Assembly (NCBI RefSeq): GCF_003319125.1
Contig: NZ_QOHG01000009.1
Location: 120,564 to 184,563, forward strand
DNA: 64,000 nucleotides
From: Blastococcus sp. TF02A-26
Lineage (GTDB): Bacteria; Actinomycetota; Actinomycetes; Mycobacteriales; Geodermatophilaceae
Direction of reading: 5' to 3'
A program made the translations under genes and the position numbers. The first letter of the stretch is position 1. Each line of letters starts with the position of its first letter. The notes below the pieces were generated by a model. The model did not search any database. It was given only the letters and a program-made list of their open reading frames with translations, and had not been told where the DNA came from. Of the stretch, positions 1 through 7,093 are shown piece after piece.

Positions 1-62
1 TCACCGGCGCCGACCCGACCGTCGCCGTCGTCCCCGCGGGCACCCGCGCCGGCACCCCCTGA
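1..62 (+). CDS. 3' end of an upstream CDS (possibly the anti-sigma factor next to htrA)
   Basis: The first 62 bases read as an open frame ending at TGA 60-62, with the C-terminal residues TGADPTVAVVPAGTRAGTP. Only about 20 codons are visible, so no domain can be assigned. In mycobacteria the gene before htrA is the anti-sigma factor rseA, itself preceded by sigE. Because htrA and tatB follow here, an RseA-like anti-sigma factor is the natural guess, but this is inference from gene order only. The next gene starts about 70 bp downstream. Confidence 0.4.
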   Translation, partial: TGADPTVAVVPAGTRAGTP

Positions 63-130
63 CCACCACCCGCTGACCGGTCCGGCGCCCGCGCCGACCG
101 ACCGACGCCCCGCGCCCGGGGGAGGACCCG

Positions 131-1705
131 CTGCCCGAGACCCCGCCGTCCCCCCAGGGTGACGACCGTCCTGCCGTCGACGGGTCCCCGGACGAGGCCT
201 TCGCCCGGCCGGCCGGCCGCGCCGGCGGCTTCGACCCGCCGGCGGGCCGGACCCGCCCCGCGGTGCCGGCTCCGGCCCAGCCCAACCCGGCCCTCCGGAC
301 GGCGTTCGGCCGCCCGGCCGAGGTCGGCGGCACCTTCGCCGAGGGCCGGCCGACGCTGCCGCCCCGGCCGGCCGCGCCGCCTCCGCCGGAGGCCGTCCTC
401 CGTGCCTTCGCCCCGCCCGGGACCGACCGCCGCGGCCTGCAGGAGCCGCCCGGTGGCCGCCCCGGCCGCCGGCGCACCTCGGCCGGACCCTGGTGGAAGC
501 CCGACGCCAGGAGCGACCCCTGGCGCGACCCGCACGCTCCCGCCGGCCTGGCCGGACCCGCCGTCTTCCCCGACGAGGACGAGCAGGAGGGCCCGGTCGT
601 CGTCGACGCCAAGGGCCGCAAGCGACTGCGCCTGCGGGACCTGTCGGTCCGCATCTCGGCGCTGGTGCTGCTCGCCGTCCTCGTGGTCGGCGCGCTGGGT
701 GGTGCGCTGGGCTACTGGCTGACCCGGAGCGCCGCCGAGTCGCCGCTGCTGGACCCCGACTCGCAGCTGTCGCAGGTCGACGAGGGCGTCGTCCGGGAGC
801 CGGGGTCGGTCGCCGAGATCGCCGAGGCCATCACGCCCGCCGTTGTCTCCATCGAGGTCCGGCTCGGTGACGCCGGCGCGACCGGCTCCGGGGTCGTCGT
901 CGACGGCGAGAACGGTTACATCGTCACCAACAACCACGTCATCTCCGGCGCCGACGGCAACGACGACGCCGAGATCCGCGCGGTCTTCTCCGACGGCAGC
1001 GGATCCGAGGCCCGCATCGTCGGCCGCGACCCCGCCAGCGACATCGCCGTCATCAAGGTGGAGAAGCCCGGGCTGCTCGAGGCGTCGCTCGGCAGCGTCG
1101 ACGACCTCGTGGTCGGGGACCCCGTCATCGCCGTCGGCTCGCCCCTCGGGCTGGCCGGCACCGTGACCAGCGGCATCGTCAGCGCGCTCGACCGGCCGGT
1201 CCGGCTCTCCGGCGAGGGCAGCGACACCAACGCGGTGATCAGCGCGGTGCAGACCGACGCCCCCATCAACCCGGGCAACTCCGGTGGCGCCCTCGTCGAC
1301 GCCACCGGCGCGGTGATCGGGATCAACACCGCCATCGCCTCGCTCGGCGGCGGCAGCGTGGGCCTGGGCTTCGCCATCCCGATCGACACCGCCCGGGACA
1401 TCGCCGAGCAGCTGATCACGACCGGCCGGGCGGTGCACGCCACCCTCGGGGTCAACGCGCGGTCGGTCACCGACGGCACGCGCGACGGCGCACTGGTCGT
1501 GAACGTCGAGCCCGAGGGCCCCGCCGCGAACGCCGGGCTGCGCGAGCAGGACGTGATCATCGCCGTCGACGACATGCAGGTCGGCAGCTCCGAGGAGCTC
1601 GTCGTGGCCGTCGACTCGCGCGCGCCGGGTGACCGGGTGCGGATCGAGTACGTGCGCGGCGGTGCGGAGTCGACCACGGTCGAGGCCGTCCTGGCGGAGG
1701 CCTAG
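131..1705 (+). CDS. htrA: HtrA/DegP-family membrane-anchored serine protease
   Basis: Trypsin-like serine protease with a C-terminal PDZ domain, predicted to act on misfolded proteins outside the cytoplasmic membrane. The long Pro/Arg-rich cytoplasmic N-terminus contains AFGRP and is followed by one membrane helix at about residues 175-198 (from the CTG start). The catalytic triad is visible: His in TNNHV (about 269), Asp in RDPASDIAV (about 304) and Ser in NPGNSGGAL (about 384). The PDZ domain fills the last 85 residues. The start is chosen at CTG 131, because GGGGGAGGA lies 5 nt upstream and the frame has no ATG/GTG/TTG before GTG 263, which lacks a Shine-Dalgarno site. The 524-aa product then matches the usual size of mycobacterial HtrA. 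The tatB gene follows 73 bp downstream, as in mycobacteria. Confidence 0.93.
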   Translation: MPETPPSPQGDDRPAVDGSPDEAFARPAGRAGGFDPPAGRTRPAVPAPAQPNPALRTAFGRPAEVGGTFAEGRPTLPPRPAAPPPPEAVLRAFAPPGTDRRGLQEPPGGRPGRRRTSAGPWWKPDARSDPWRDPHAPAGLAGPAVFPDEDEQEGPVVVDAKGRKRLRLRDLSVRISALVLLAVLVVGALGGALGYWLTRSAAESPLLDPDSQLSQVDEGVVREPGSVAEIAEAITPAVVSIEVRLGDAGATGSGVVVDGENGYIVTNNHVISGADGNDDAEIRAVFSDGSGSEARIVGRDPASDIAVIKVEKPGLLEASLGSVDDLVVGDPVIAVGSPLGLAGTVTSGIVSALDRPVRLSGEGSDTNAVISAVQTDAPINPGNSGGALVDATGAVIGINTAIASLGGGSVGLGFAIPIDTARDIAEQLITTGRAVHATLGVNARSVTDGTRDGALVVNVEPEGPAANAGLREQDVIIAVDDMQVGSSEELVVAVDSRAPGDRVRIEYVRGGAESTTVEAVLAEA

Positions 1706-1778
1706 CGGCCCGGAGGCGCCGGGGGGGACCTACGCTGGGTGCGTCCGCGCCGAGCGGCCGGGCAGGACGGGAGCTGCG

Positions 1779-2219
1779 GTGTTCGACTCGATCGGCTGGG
1801 GCGAGATCGTCGTCCTCGCGCTGGCCGCGTTGTTCATCTTCGGTCCCGAGCGGCTGCCGCACCTGGCCAAGGACGCCGCGGCCGGGCTGAAGAAGCTCCG
1901 CGGCGCCATCACCGGCGTCCGGTCCCAGATGGACGAGTCGCTGGGCGAGGACCTCGCCGGGCTGCGCGACCTCGACCTGCGCAAGTACCACCCGAAGACG
2001 TTCATCCGGGACCAGCTGCTCGCCGACGACGACGCCCCGCCGGTGCGCCGCGGCACCGCCGACGGCAACGGCTCCGGTGGGCTGGCCAGGGAGACCGCCG
2101 GGGCGACGGCGGCCGGTGCCGGGCTCACCCCCGGGCGGCGCGCGCTGGCCGCCCGGCAGGCCGCCGCCCGCCCCCGCGACGCCGGCACACCCCCGCCCTT
2201 CGACGTCGACGCCACCTGA
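1779..2219 (+). CDS. tatB: Twin-arginine translocase subunit TatB
   Basis: TatB is part of the TatABC complex that exports folded proteins. The product is 146 aa and begins VFDSIGWGEIVVLALAALFI, a single N-terminal membrane helix. The characteristic FGPERLP hinge and an amphipathic helix (about residues 25-45) follow. The rest is a charged, Ala/Pro-rich cytoplasmic tail. Start is GTG 1779 with weak GGACGGGAG upstream. A TACGCT hexamer at about 1732 could be the -10 of a leadered promoter. Its position directly after htrA is the arrangement known from mycobacteria and supports TatB over TatA. Confidence 0.93.
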   Translation: MFDSIGWGEIVVLALAALFIFGPERLPHLAKDAAAGLKKLRGAITGVRSQMDESLGEDLAGLRDLDLRKYHPKTFIRDQLLADDDAPPVRRGTADGNGSGGLARETAGATAAGAGLTPGRRALAARQAAARPRDAGTPPPFDVDAT

Positions 2220-2381
2220 CGCGACGCGGGGGCCGGAGGCCGTGACATCGCGGTCCTCCGGACCGCACCGCGGCCAGGTGCCGTCCCCGGCTGAGCTGAG
2301 CCCTACCGTCGCCCCCGGCGAGGACCCTCCGGGCCCGTCACCGGGCACGACGACCGCAGGCGCGCGTCCCCCACTCCGCAG

Positions 2382-2430
2382 GAACGCGAGAGGCCCGGTC
2401 CCGCGCGGGGACCGGGCCTCTCGGGCGTTC
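2382..2430. terminator. Bidirectional hairpin terminator between tatB and mrp
   Basis: Near-perfect inverted repeat: arms GAGAGGCCCGGTCCC and its complement flank a GCGC loop, and the stem extends through GAACGC on the left and GCGTTC on the right. It lies between convergent tatB and mrp and ends just before the mrp stop codon. It has no U-tract, as is common in high-GC actinobacteria. The arms share their outer sequence with the hairpin at 13723-13769. Confidence 0.85.
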
Positions 2431-2436
2431 AGCAGG

Positions 2437-3588
2437 TCAGTGCTTGACCGGGGTCAGACCCAGGGACATGCCGGACAGGCCGCGCTGGCGGACGGCGAGG
2501 GAGTCGGCGACCTTCTCCAGCGCCTTCGCGGCGGGGGAGTCGGGCTCGGCGAGCACGATCGGGGCGCCGCTGTCGCCGGCCTCGCGCAGCCGGGTGTCGA
2601 GCGGGATCTGACCCAGCAGCGGCACGCGGGCGCCGAGGGTCTTGGTGAGCGCGTCGGAGACGGCCTCGCCACCGCCGGCGCCGAACACCTCCATGCGGGA
2701 GCCGTCGGGCAGGTCCAGCCACGACATGTTCTCCACGACGCCGACCACCTGCTGGTGGGTCTGCGTGGCGATCGCGCCGGCCCGCTCGGCCACCTCGGCG
2801 GCGGCCAGCTGCGGCGTCGTCACCACGAGGATCTCGGCGTTGGGCACCAGCTGGGCCACCGAGATCGCGACGTCACCGGTTCCCGGCGGGAGGTCCATGA
2901 GCAGGACGTCGAGGTCACCCCACCACACGTCGGCGAGGAACTGCTGCAGCGCGCGGTGCAGCATCGGCCCGCGCCACACGACCGGGGTGTTGCCCGGGGT
3001 GAACATGCCGATCGAGATGACCTTCACGCCGTAGGACTGCGGCGGCATGATCATGTTGTCGACCTGCGTCGGCTTGTCGTCCACGCCGAGCATGCGCGGC
3101 ACCGAGTGGCCGTAGATGTCGGCGTCGACCACGCCGACGGACAGGCCGCGCTTGGCCAGCGCGGCGGCCAGGTTCACCGTCACGCTGGACTTGCCGACGC
3201 CGCCCTTGCCGGACGCGACCGCGTAGACGCGGGTCAGCGAGCCGGGCTGGGCGAAGGGGATGACCGGGTCGGCGGCGTCGGACCCGCGGACGACCTTGCG
3301 GAGCTCGGCGCGCTGCTCGTCGTTCATGACGTCGAGCACCACCTGCACCGAGGTCACGCCGGCGACGGCGCCGACGGCCTGGGTCACGCGGTTGGTGATC
3401 GTCTCGCGCATGGGGCAGCCGGCGACGGTCAGGTAGACCTCGACGCGGACGGCGCCGTCCGCGCCGATCTGCACGTCCTTGAGCATGCCGAGGTCGGTGA
3501 TGGGCCGGTTGATCTCCGGGTCCTGGACGGTGGCCAGGGCGGCGTTGATCGCGTCGAGCGCCGGCTGACCGGTCAGGGTGTCGGACAT
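2437..3588 (-). CDS. mrp: Mrp/NBP35-type Fe-S cluster carrier ATPase
   Basis: P-loop ATPase of the Mrp/ApbC family that carries and transfers Fe-S clusters in the cytoplasm. The 383-aa protein has an N-terminal DUF59/MIP18 domain (residues 5-85, with a PMRE-type loop after AGC) followed by the ParA-like ATPase. The deviant Walker A is VASGKGGVGKSS (about residue 117), and the switch/Walker B region reads VLLMDLPPGTGD. The CxxC often seen near the C-terminus of Mrp proteins is not visible. ATG 3588 is chosen because homologues begin just before the DUF59 domain. An upstream in-frame ATG would add a 22-residue low-complexity extension. It converges with tatB across a strong hairpin. Confidence 0.92.
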   Translation of the reverse strand: MSDTLTGQPALDAINAALATVQDPEINRPITDLGMLKDVQIGADGAVRVEVYLTVAGCPMRETITNRVTQAVGAVAGVTSVQVVLDVMNDEQRAELRKVVRGSDAADPVIPFAQPGSLTRVYAVASGKGGVGKSSVTVNLAAALAKRGLSVGVVDADIYGHSVPRMLGVDDKPTQVDNMIMPPQSYGVKVISIGMFTPGNTPVVWRGPMLHRALQQFLADVWWGDLDVLLMDLPPGTGDVAISVAQLVPNAEILVVTTPQLAAAEVAERAGAIATQTHQQVVGVVENMSWLDLPDGSRMEVFGAGGGEAVSDALTKTLGARVPLLGQIPLDTRLREAGDSGAPIVLAEPDSPAAKALEKVADSLAVRQRGLSGMSLGLTPVKH

Positions 3589-3744
3589 CGGGATGTGTGT
3601 CTCCTTCGACGGGGCACCCGTTCCGGCCTCCGGGCCTCGGCGCCACCTGCGCACACGGGTCTTCAGCCACTGTACGGCGGCGCGTGCGGCAGGCCTGCCG
3701 CCGCCGGGGTGATCTGCTGCTCAGCGGCTGCCATGCTCGCCGGC

Positions 3745-4254
3745 ATGAGCAGCGCTGACGAGGTCGTGCCCGACGACGCCGAGCGGATCGAGGTCTCCCG
3801 CTTCGTGCCCGCCTCCCCGGCCGAGGTGTTCGCCGTCCTCCGCGATCCCCAGGGCCACGTCGACATCGACGCCTCCGGGATGCTGATGGACGCGGAGGGC
3901 GAGCCGGTCTCGGCCGTCGGCGACCGCTTCCTCGTGCACATGGACCGGGAGGCGCTGGGCGACCTGCCGATGGGGAAGTACGACGTCGAGGTGGTCATCA
4001 CCGTCTTCGAGGCGGAGCGGGAGATCGCCTGGACCATCGAGGGCACGGTCCGCCCGCCGCTGCAGCACGTGTACGGCTACCGGCTCGAGCCCGTCGACGG
4101 CGGCACCCGGGTCACCTCGTACTACGACTGGTCGAACCTGCGGCAGGACTACCGCGCGTTCCTGACCTTCCCGATCGTCCCGGAGTCCGCGCTCAAGGGG
4201 ACGCTGGGGATCCTCGACCGGACCGTGCGCCGGCGCAGGTCGCGGTCCGCCTAA
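3745..4254 (+). CDS. SRPBCC-family (START-like) protein
   Basis: A 169-aa protein with the helix-grip fold pattern of polyketide cyclase/dehydrase-type SRPBCC proteins. An N-terminal RFVPASPAEVFAVLRDPQG strand-helix is followed by a central EIAWTIEGTVRPP strand, and GGTRVTSYYDW leads into the long C-terminal helix. Such proteins bind small hydrophobic ligands; no catalytic assignment is possible. Start is ATG 3745, with an alternative ATG at 3733. It is divergent from mrp (about 150 bp apart). Its TAA stop forms part of the putative -10 hexamer for the azlC gene. Confidence 0.8.
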   Translation: MSSADEVVPDDAERIEVSRFVPASPAEVFAVLRDPQGHVDIDASGMLMDAEGEPVSAVGDRFLVHMDREALGDLPMGKYDVEVVITVFEAEREIAWTIEGTVRPPLQHVYGYRLEPVDGGTRVTSYYDWSNLRQDYRAFLTFPIVPESALKGTLGILDRTVRRRRSRSA

Positions 4255-4257
4255 CCT
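4252..4257 (+). promoter_or_regulatory. Putative leaderless -10 box (TAACCT) of azlC
   Basis: TAACCT lies 8 nt before the GTG start of azlC, the spacing expected if transcription begins at the start codon. The first three bases are the TAA stop codon of the SRPBCC gene. No clear -35 is visible. Confidence 0.45.
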
Positions 4258-4265
4258 CGGGCACC

Positions 4266-4964
4266 GTGCCCGATCCCGCCCGCGCCGCCGTCCTCCGCGA
4301 CGCCATCGGGCTGGGGGCGGCGGTCGGCCTCTACGGCGTCGCGTTCGGTGCAGCCGCCGCAGCGGCCGGGCTGGACGCCTGGCAGGCGCTGGTCATGTCG
4401 CTGCTGATGTTCACGGGCGCCTCGCAGTTCGCCCTGGTGGGTGTGCTCGGCTCGGGGGGCAGCGCGCTGGCGGCCGCGGGCAGCGCGCTGCTGCTCGGCA
4501 CGCGCAACACCGTCTACGGCGTCCGGCTCGTGCCGCTGCTGCGGCCGCGCGGCGTGGTCCGCCGGATGGGCACGGCGCACTGGGTCATCGACGAGACGAC
4601 GGCGATGGCGGTGGCCGCTCCGGAGACCCGGCTGGCCCGCGTCGCCTTCCTCGCCACCGGCGCCAGCGTCTACGTGCTCTGGAACGCCACCACCGTCGTC
4701 GGGGCGCTGGGCTCGGCGGCGCTGGGGGAGACCGCGCAGGCGGCGCTGGACGCCGTCGTCCCGGCCGCCTTCCTCGCGCTGCTGTGGCCGCGGTTGCGCC
4801 GTCCGTTCGCCGAGCCGGCCGTGCAGCGCCGGGTCGCCCTGGGTGGCGCGGTCGTCGCGCTGGCGCTGACGCCGTTCGTGCCGGCGGGCGTGCAGGTGAT
4901 CGCGGCGGTCGTCGCGGTGGCGCTGGCCGGCCGGCCCCGCCCCCGGGCCGAGGCGGCGGCATGA
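4266..4964 (+). CDS. azlC: AzlC-family branched-chain amino acid exporter, large subunit
   Basis: A 232-aa membrane protein of the AzlC/YgaZ family. With AzlD it forms an efflux permease for branched-chain amino acids or their analogues. Several hydrophobic helices are seen, with the family signature LLMFTGASQFALVG in the second helix and the polar GTRNTVYG stretch after the third. The start GTG 4266 has no Shine-Dalgarno sequence but a TAACCT hexamer 8 nt upstream, so the mRNA is probably leaderless. The stop overlaps the azlD start (ATGA), indicating translational coupling. Confidence 0.88.
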   Translation: MPDPARAAVLRDAIGLGAAVGLYGVAFGAAAAAAGLDAWQALVMSLLMFTGASQFALVGVLGSGGSALAAAGSALLLGTRNTVYGVRLVPLLRPRGVVRRMGTAHWVIDETTAMAVAAPETRLARVAFLATGASVYVLWNATTVVGALGSAALGETAQAALDAVVPAAFLALLWPRLRRPFAEPAVQRRVALGGAVVALALTPFVPAGVQVIAAVVAVALAGRPRPRAEAAA

Positions 4965-5275
4965 GCGACGACACGCTCTGGGTGCTGGTCGTCGGTGCCT
5001 CGCTCGGCTGCTACCTGCTGAAGCTCGCCGGGCTGTCGGTGCCGGCTCCGTGGGTGGAGCAGCCCTGGGTGGCCCGCGTCGTCGACTTCGTGCCGGCGGC
5101 GCTGCTGGCCGCGCTGGTCGCCGTCCAGGCGGCGACGGCGGACCAGCGCCTGGTGATCGACGGCCGGCTGGCGGGCCTGTCGGTGGCCGCCCTGGCCCTG
5201 GCCCTGCGGGCGCCGTTCATCGTGGTCCTCGTGCTGGCCGGCGGCACCGGGGCGGTGGTCCACCTCCTCGCCTGA
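4961..5275 (+). CDS. azlD: AzlD-family branched-chain amino acid exporter, small subunit
   Basis: Small partner subunit (104 aa) of the AzlCD exporter. It has four hydrophobic segments, typical length for AzlD/YgaH, and the family-like VARVVDFVPAALLAAL stretch near residue 40. ATG 4961 overlaps the azlC stop by 4 bases. The gene ends 2 bp before the stop codon of the convergent ClpN-domain gene, with no hairpin between them. Confidence 0.86.
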   Translation: MSDDTLWVLVVGASLGCYLLKLAGLSVPAPWVEQPWVARVVDFVPAALLAALVAVQAATADQRLVIDGRLAGLSVAALALALRAPFIVVLVLAGGTGAVVHLLA

Positions 5276-5277
5276 GC

Positions 5278-5772
5278 TCAGGCCGGGACGCCGCCCTCGA
5301 CCCGGGCCGCCGCGAGCACCTGGTCGCGCTCGATCCCGAGCCGGCGGAGCGCGCGGGCCGCCGTGCCCCGCTCCAGCTCCGCGGCGGCGGCGACGACGTG
5401 GGCGCCACGCAGCCCGGCCGGGGTCGCGGAGCGGGACAGCTCCACGGCGCGCTGGAACACCTGCTGCGCCTGCGGGCTGGTGCGCAGCGGTCCGGTGGCC
5501 GGCGCGGCCAGGGCCGGTGCGGGGCCGGCGTCCAGCCCGAGGCCGGTGAGCGCGTCGTCGTGGACGGCCGTCACCGCCGCCCGCAGCGCCGCGACGTCGG
5601 TGTCCACCGCGGCCAGGGCGCGACCCGCCGTGCCGTCGGGCAGCTCGGCGGCCGAGAGGAGCAGGTGCTCGGGGCCGGGGACGGCCTCCCCGGCGGCCCG
5701 CGCCTCGGTCTCGGCGCCGGTGAGCAGGCGCTTGATGGTGCGGATGTCCCGGATCGCCGTCATCAGACCCAT
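5278..5772 (-). CDS. Stand-alone Clp N-terminal (ClpN) domain protein
   Basis: A 164-aa protein consisting of two Clp_N-type four-helix repeats and no ATPase domain. The segment GEAVPGPEHLLLSAAELPDG carries the GxEHLLLA-like ClpN signature, and a second repeat starts near residue 80 (RTSPQAQQVFQRAVELS). In ClpA/ClpC this domain binds adaptors and substrates, so a free copy may be an adaptor or decoy; this is inference. Start is ATG 5772 with GGGAG 6 nt upstream. It lies 14 bp after the small HTH gene, in the same operon. Confidence 0.8.
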   Translation of the reverse strand: MGLMTAIRDIRTIKRLLTGAETEARAAGEAVPGPEHLLLSAAELPDGTAGRALAAVDTDVAALRAAVTAVHDDALTGLGLDAGPAPALAAPATGPLRTSPQAQQVFQRAVELSRSATPAGLRGAHVVAAAAELERGTAARALRRLGIERDQVLAAARVEGGVPA

Positions 5773-5786
5773 CGTCGTCTCCCTCG

Positions 5787-6014
5787 TCACCGTCCGCGCC
5801 GGGCGCGGACCTCGGCTGCCAGCTTCTTGTGTGCGGCCTGTGCGCTGATCCCGAGCGCCTCGCCGATCTGGGCCCACGTCCAGCCCTGCTCGACCGCCTC
5901 GGTCACCGCCTCGGTCTCCAGCCGTGCCGCCAGCCGGCGGAGCGCCACGACGGCGGCGAGCGCCGCCTCCGGGTCCTCCGGGGCGGGCACGGGCGGGAGG
6001 TCGACCACGCGCAT
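5787..6014 (-). CDS. Small helix-turn-helix protein, first gene of the HTH-ClpN operon
   Basis: A 75-aa protein whose C-terminal half, WTWAQIGEALGISAQAAHKK, is a clear helix-turn-helix. The N-terminal half is an Ala/Leu-rich helix (residues 15-42). It is probably a DNA-binding regulator. Start is ATG 6014. There is no Shine-Dalgarno sequence, and the start codon itself sits inside a perfect dyad (CATCAAC-CTAT-GTTGATG), which suggests autorepression and possibly a leaderless mRNA. The ClpN-domain gene follows at 14 bp, so the HTH protein probably controls it as well. Confidence 0.75.
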   Translation of the reverse strand: MRVVDLPPVPAPEDPEAALAAVVALRRLAARLETEAVTEAVEQGWTWAQIGEALGISAQAAHKKLAAEVRARRGR

Positions 6015-6056
6015 CAACCTATGTTGATGGCGGCTCACCGTCAACCACCGTTGATG
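6012..6056. promoter_or_regulatory. Two operator dyads of the HTH-ClpN operon
   Basis: Dyad A (6012-6029) is CATCAAC-CTAT-GTTGATG, perfect over 7 bp. Dyad B (6039-6056) is CGTCAAC-CACC-GTTGATG, with one mismatch. Centres are 27 bp apart, and GTTGATGGCGG is directly repeated with the same period. Dyad A contains the start codon of the HTH gene and dyad B ends next to the ogt stop codon. The natural candidate binder is the HTH protein itself. Confidence 0.6.
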
Positions 6057-6061
6057 GCGGG

Positions 6062-6538
6062 TCAGAACAGCCGGGTGTCGCGCTGTTCCAGGTCGAGCAG
6101 GAACCGCTTGCGCGCCAGCCCGCCGCCGAAGCCGACGAGGCCGCCGTCGGCGCCCACGACGCGGTGGCACGGCACGACGACGGCCAGCGGGTTCCGCCCG
6201 CACGCCAGCCCGACCGCCTGCGCCCCGCCCGGCTCCCCGACCGCGCGCGCGACCTGGCCGTAGGAGCGGGTCTCGCCGTAGGGGATGCGTGCCAGCTCGT
6301 CCCAGACCGCGCGCTCGAACGCGCTGCCGAGGGGGCGGCTCCTCAGCTCGAAGGTGGTCCGGTCGCCGCGGAAGTACTCGTCGAGCTGACCGGTCACGGC
6401 GGCGAGCGCCGCGTCGTCCCGCGGGCCGAGGTCGGCCTCGGGACCCGGTGGGTCGAGGAACAGCCGGAGCAGCACGCCGTCCTCGGCCACGACGGTCAGC
6501 GGTCCGATCGGCGAGGGCACCGCGGCGTGCGCGCGCAT
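6062..6538 (-). CDS. ogt: Methylated-DNA--[protein]-cysteine S-methyltransferase
   Basis: Suicide DNA-repair enzyme that transfers the alkyl group from O6-alkylguanine to its own cysteine. The 158-aa product has the active-site motif VVPCHRVVGADGGLVGFGGG near residues 122-141, and upstream the helix-turn-helix-containing domain (FERAVWDELARIPYGETRSY). The N-terminal ribonuclease-like domain is short, as in Ogt. Start is ATG 6538. Codirectional with the HTH-ClpN pair; its stop lies 5 bp from operator dyad B. Confidence 0.92.
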   Translation of the reverse strand: MRAHAAVPSPIGPLTVVAEDGVLLRLFLDPPGPEADLGPRDDAALAAVTGQLDEYFRGDRTTFELRSRPLGSAFERAVWDELARIPYGETRSYGQVARAVGEPGGAQAVGLACGRNPLAVVVPCHRVVGADGGLVGFGGGLARKRFLLDLEQRDTRLF

Positions 6539-6568
6539 GGCCGCAGTGTGCCGCGCGGGACCGACAGC

Positions 6569-7093
6569 TCAGGGCTGGCGGGCGCTCTCCCGGTCCTTCT
6601 TCTTCCGGGCCTTCTCGTCCCGCTTGTCGGGGTCCTCGCCGACCAGCCGCGTGAGCTCCCCGCGGATGAAGTCGCGGGTGGCGAGCTCGCCCACCGCGAC
6701 CCGCAGTGCCGCGAGCTCGCGGGCCAGGTACTCGGTGTCGGCGCGGGTGCTCGCGGCGCGGGCCCGGTCCTCCTCGGCCTGCACCCGGTCGCGGTCGGCC
6801 TGCCGGTTCTGCGCCAGGAGGATCAGCGGGGCGGCGTAGGCGGCCTGCGTGGAGAACGCCAGGTTGAGCAGGATGAACGGGTAGGGGTCCCACCGCAGGT
6901 TCACCGCGGCGACGTTCAGGGTGATCCAGGCGATGACGATGATCGTCTGGACGGCGAGGAACCGGCCGGTGCCCAGGAACCGCGCGATGCCCTCCGCGAA
7001 CCGGCCGACGGCGTCGGGGTCCAGTCGCAGGAAGTTGCCGAGTCCGCGCGCCTGGCCCCGGGGGACGTCGAGCCGGCGGCCGGCCTCAGCCAC
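6569..7093 (-). CDS. DUF1003 membrane protein
   Basis: A 174-aa protein with two hydrophobic helices (residues 43-61 and 72-93) separated by the signature NLRWDPYPFILLNLAFS, typical of DUF1003. A long charged C-terminal helix (from about residue 97), rich in Arg/Glu/Lys, is probably a cytoplasmic coiled coil. Function is unknown. Its start overlaps the end of the MgtE_N/CBS gene by 8 bp. The two genes are also adjacent in mycobacteria, so the products may work together. Confidence 0.85.
   Translation of the reverse strand: MAEAGRRLDVPRGQARGLGNFLRLDPDAVGRFAEGIARFLGTGRFLAVQTIIVIAWITLNVAAVNLRWDPYPFILLNLAFSTQAAYAAPLILLAQNRQADRDRVQAEEDRARAASTRADTEYLARELAALRVAVGELATRDFIRGELTRLVGEDPDKRDEKARKKKDRESARQP

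Noticed and set aside
2077..3744. Upstream extension of the SRPBCC reading frame
   Set aside because: The frame runs antisense through mrp and has no domain. The SRPBCC domain begins at about 3745.
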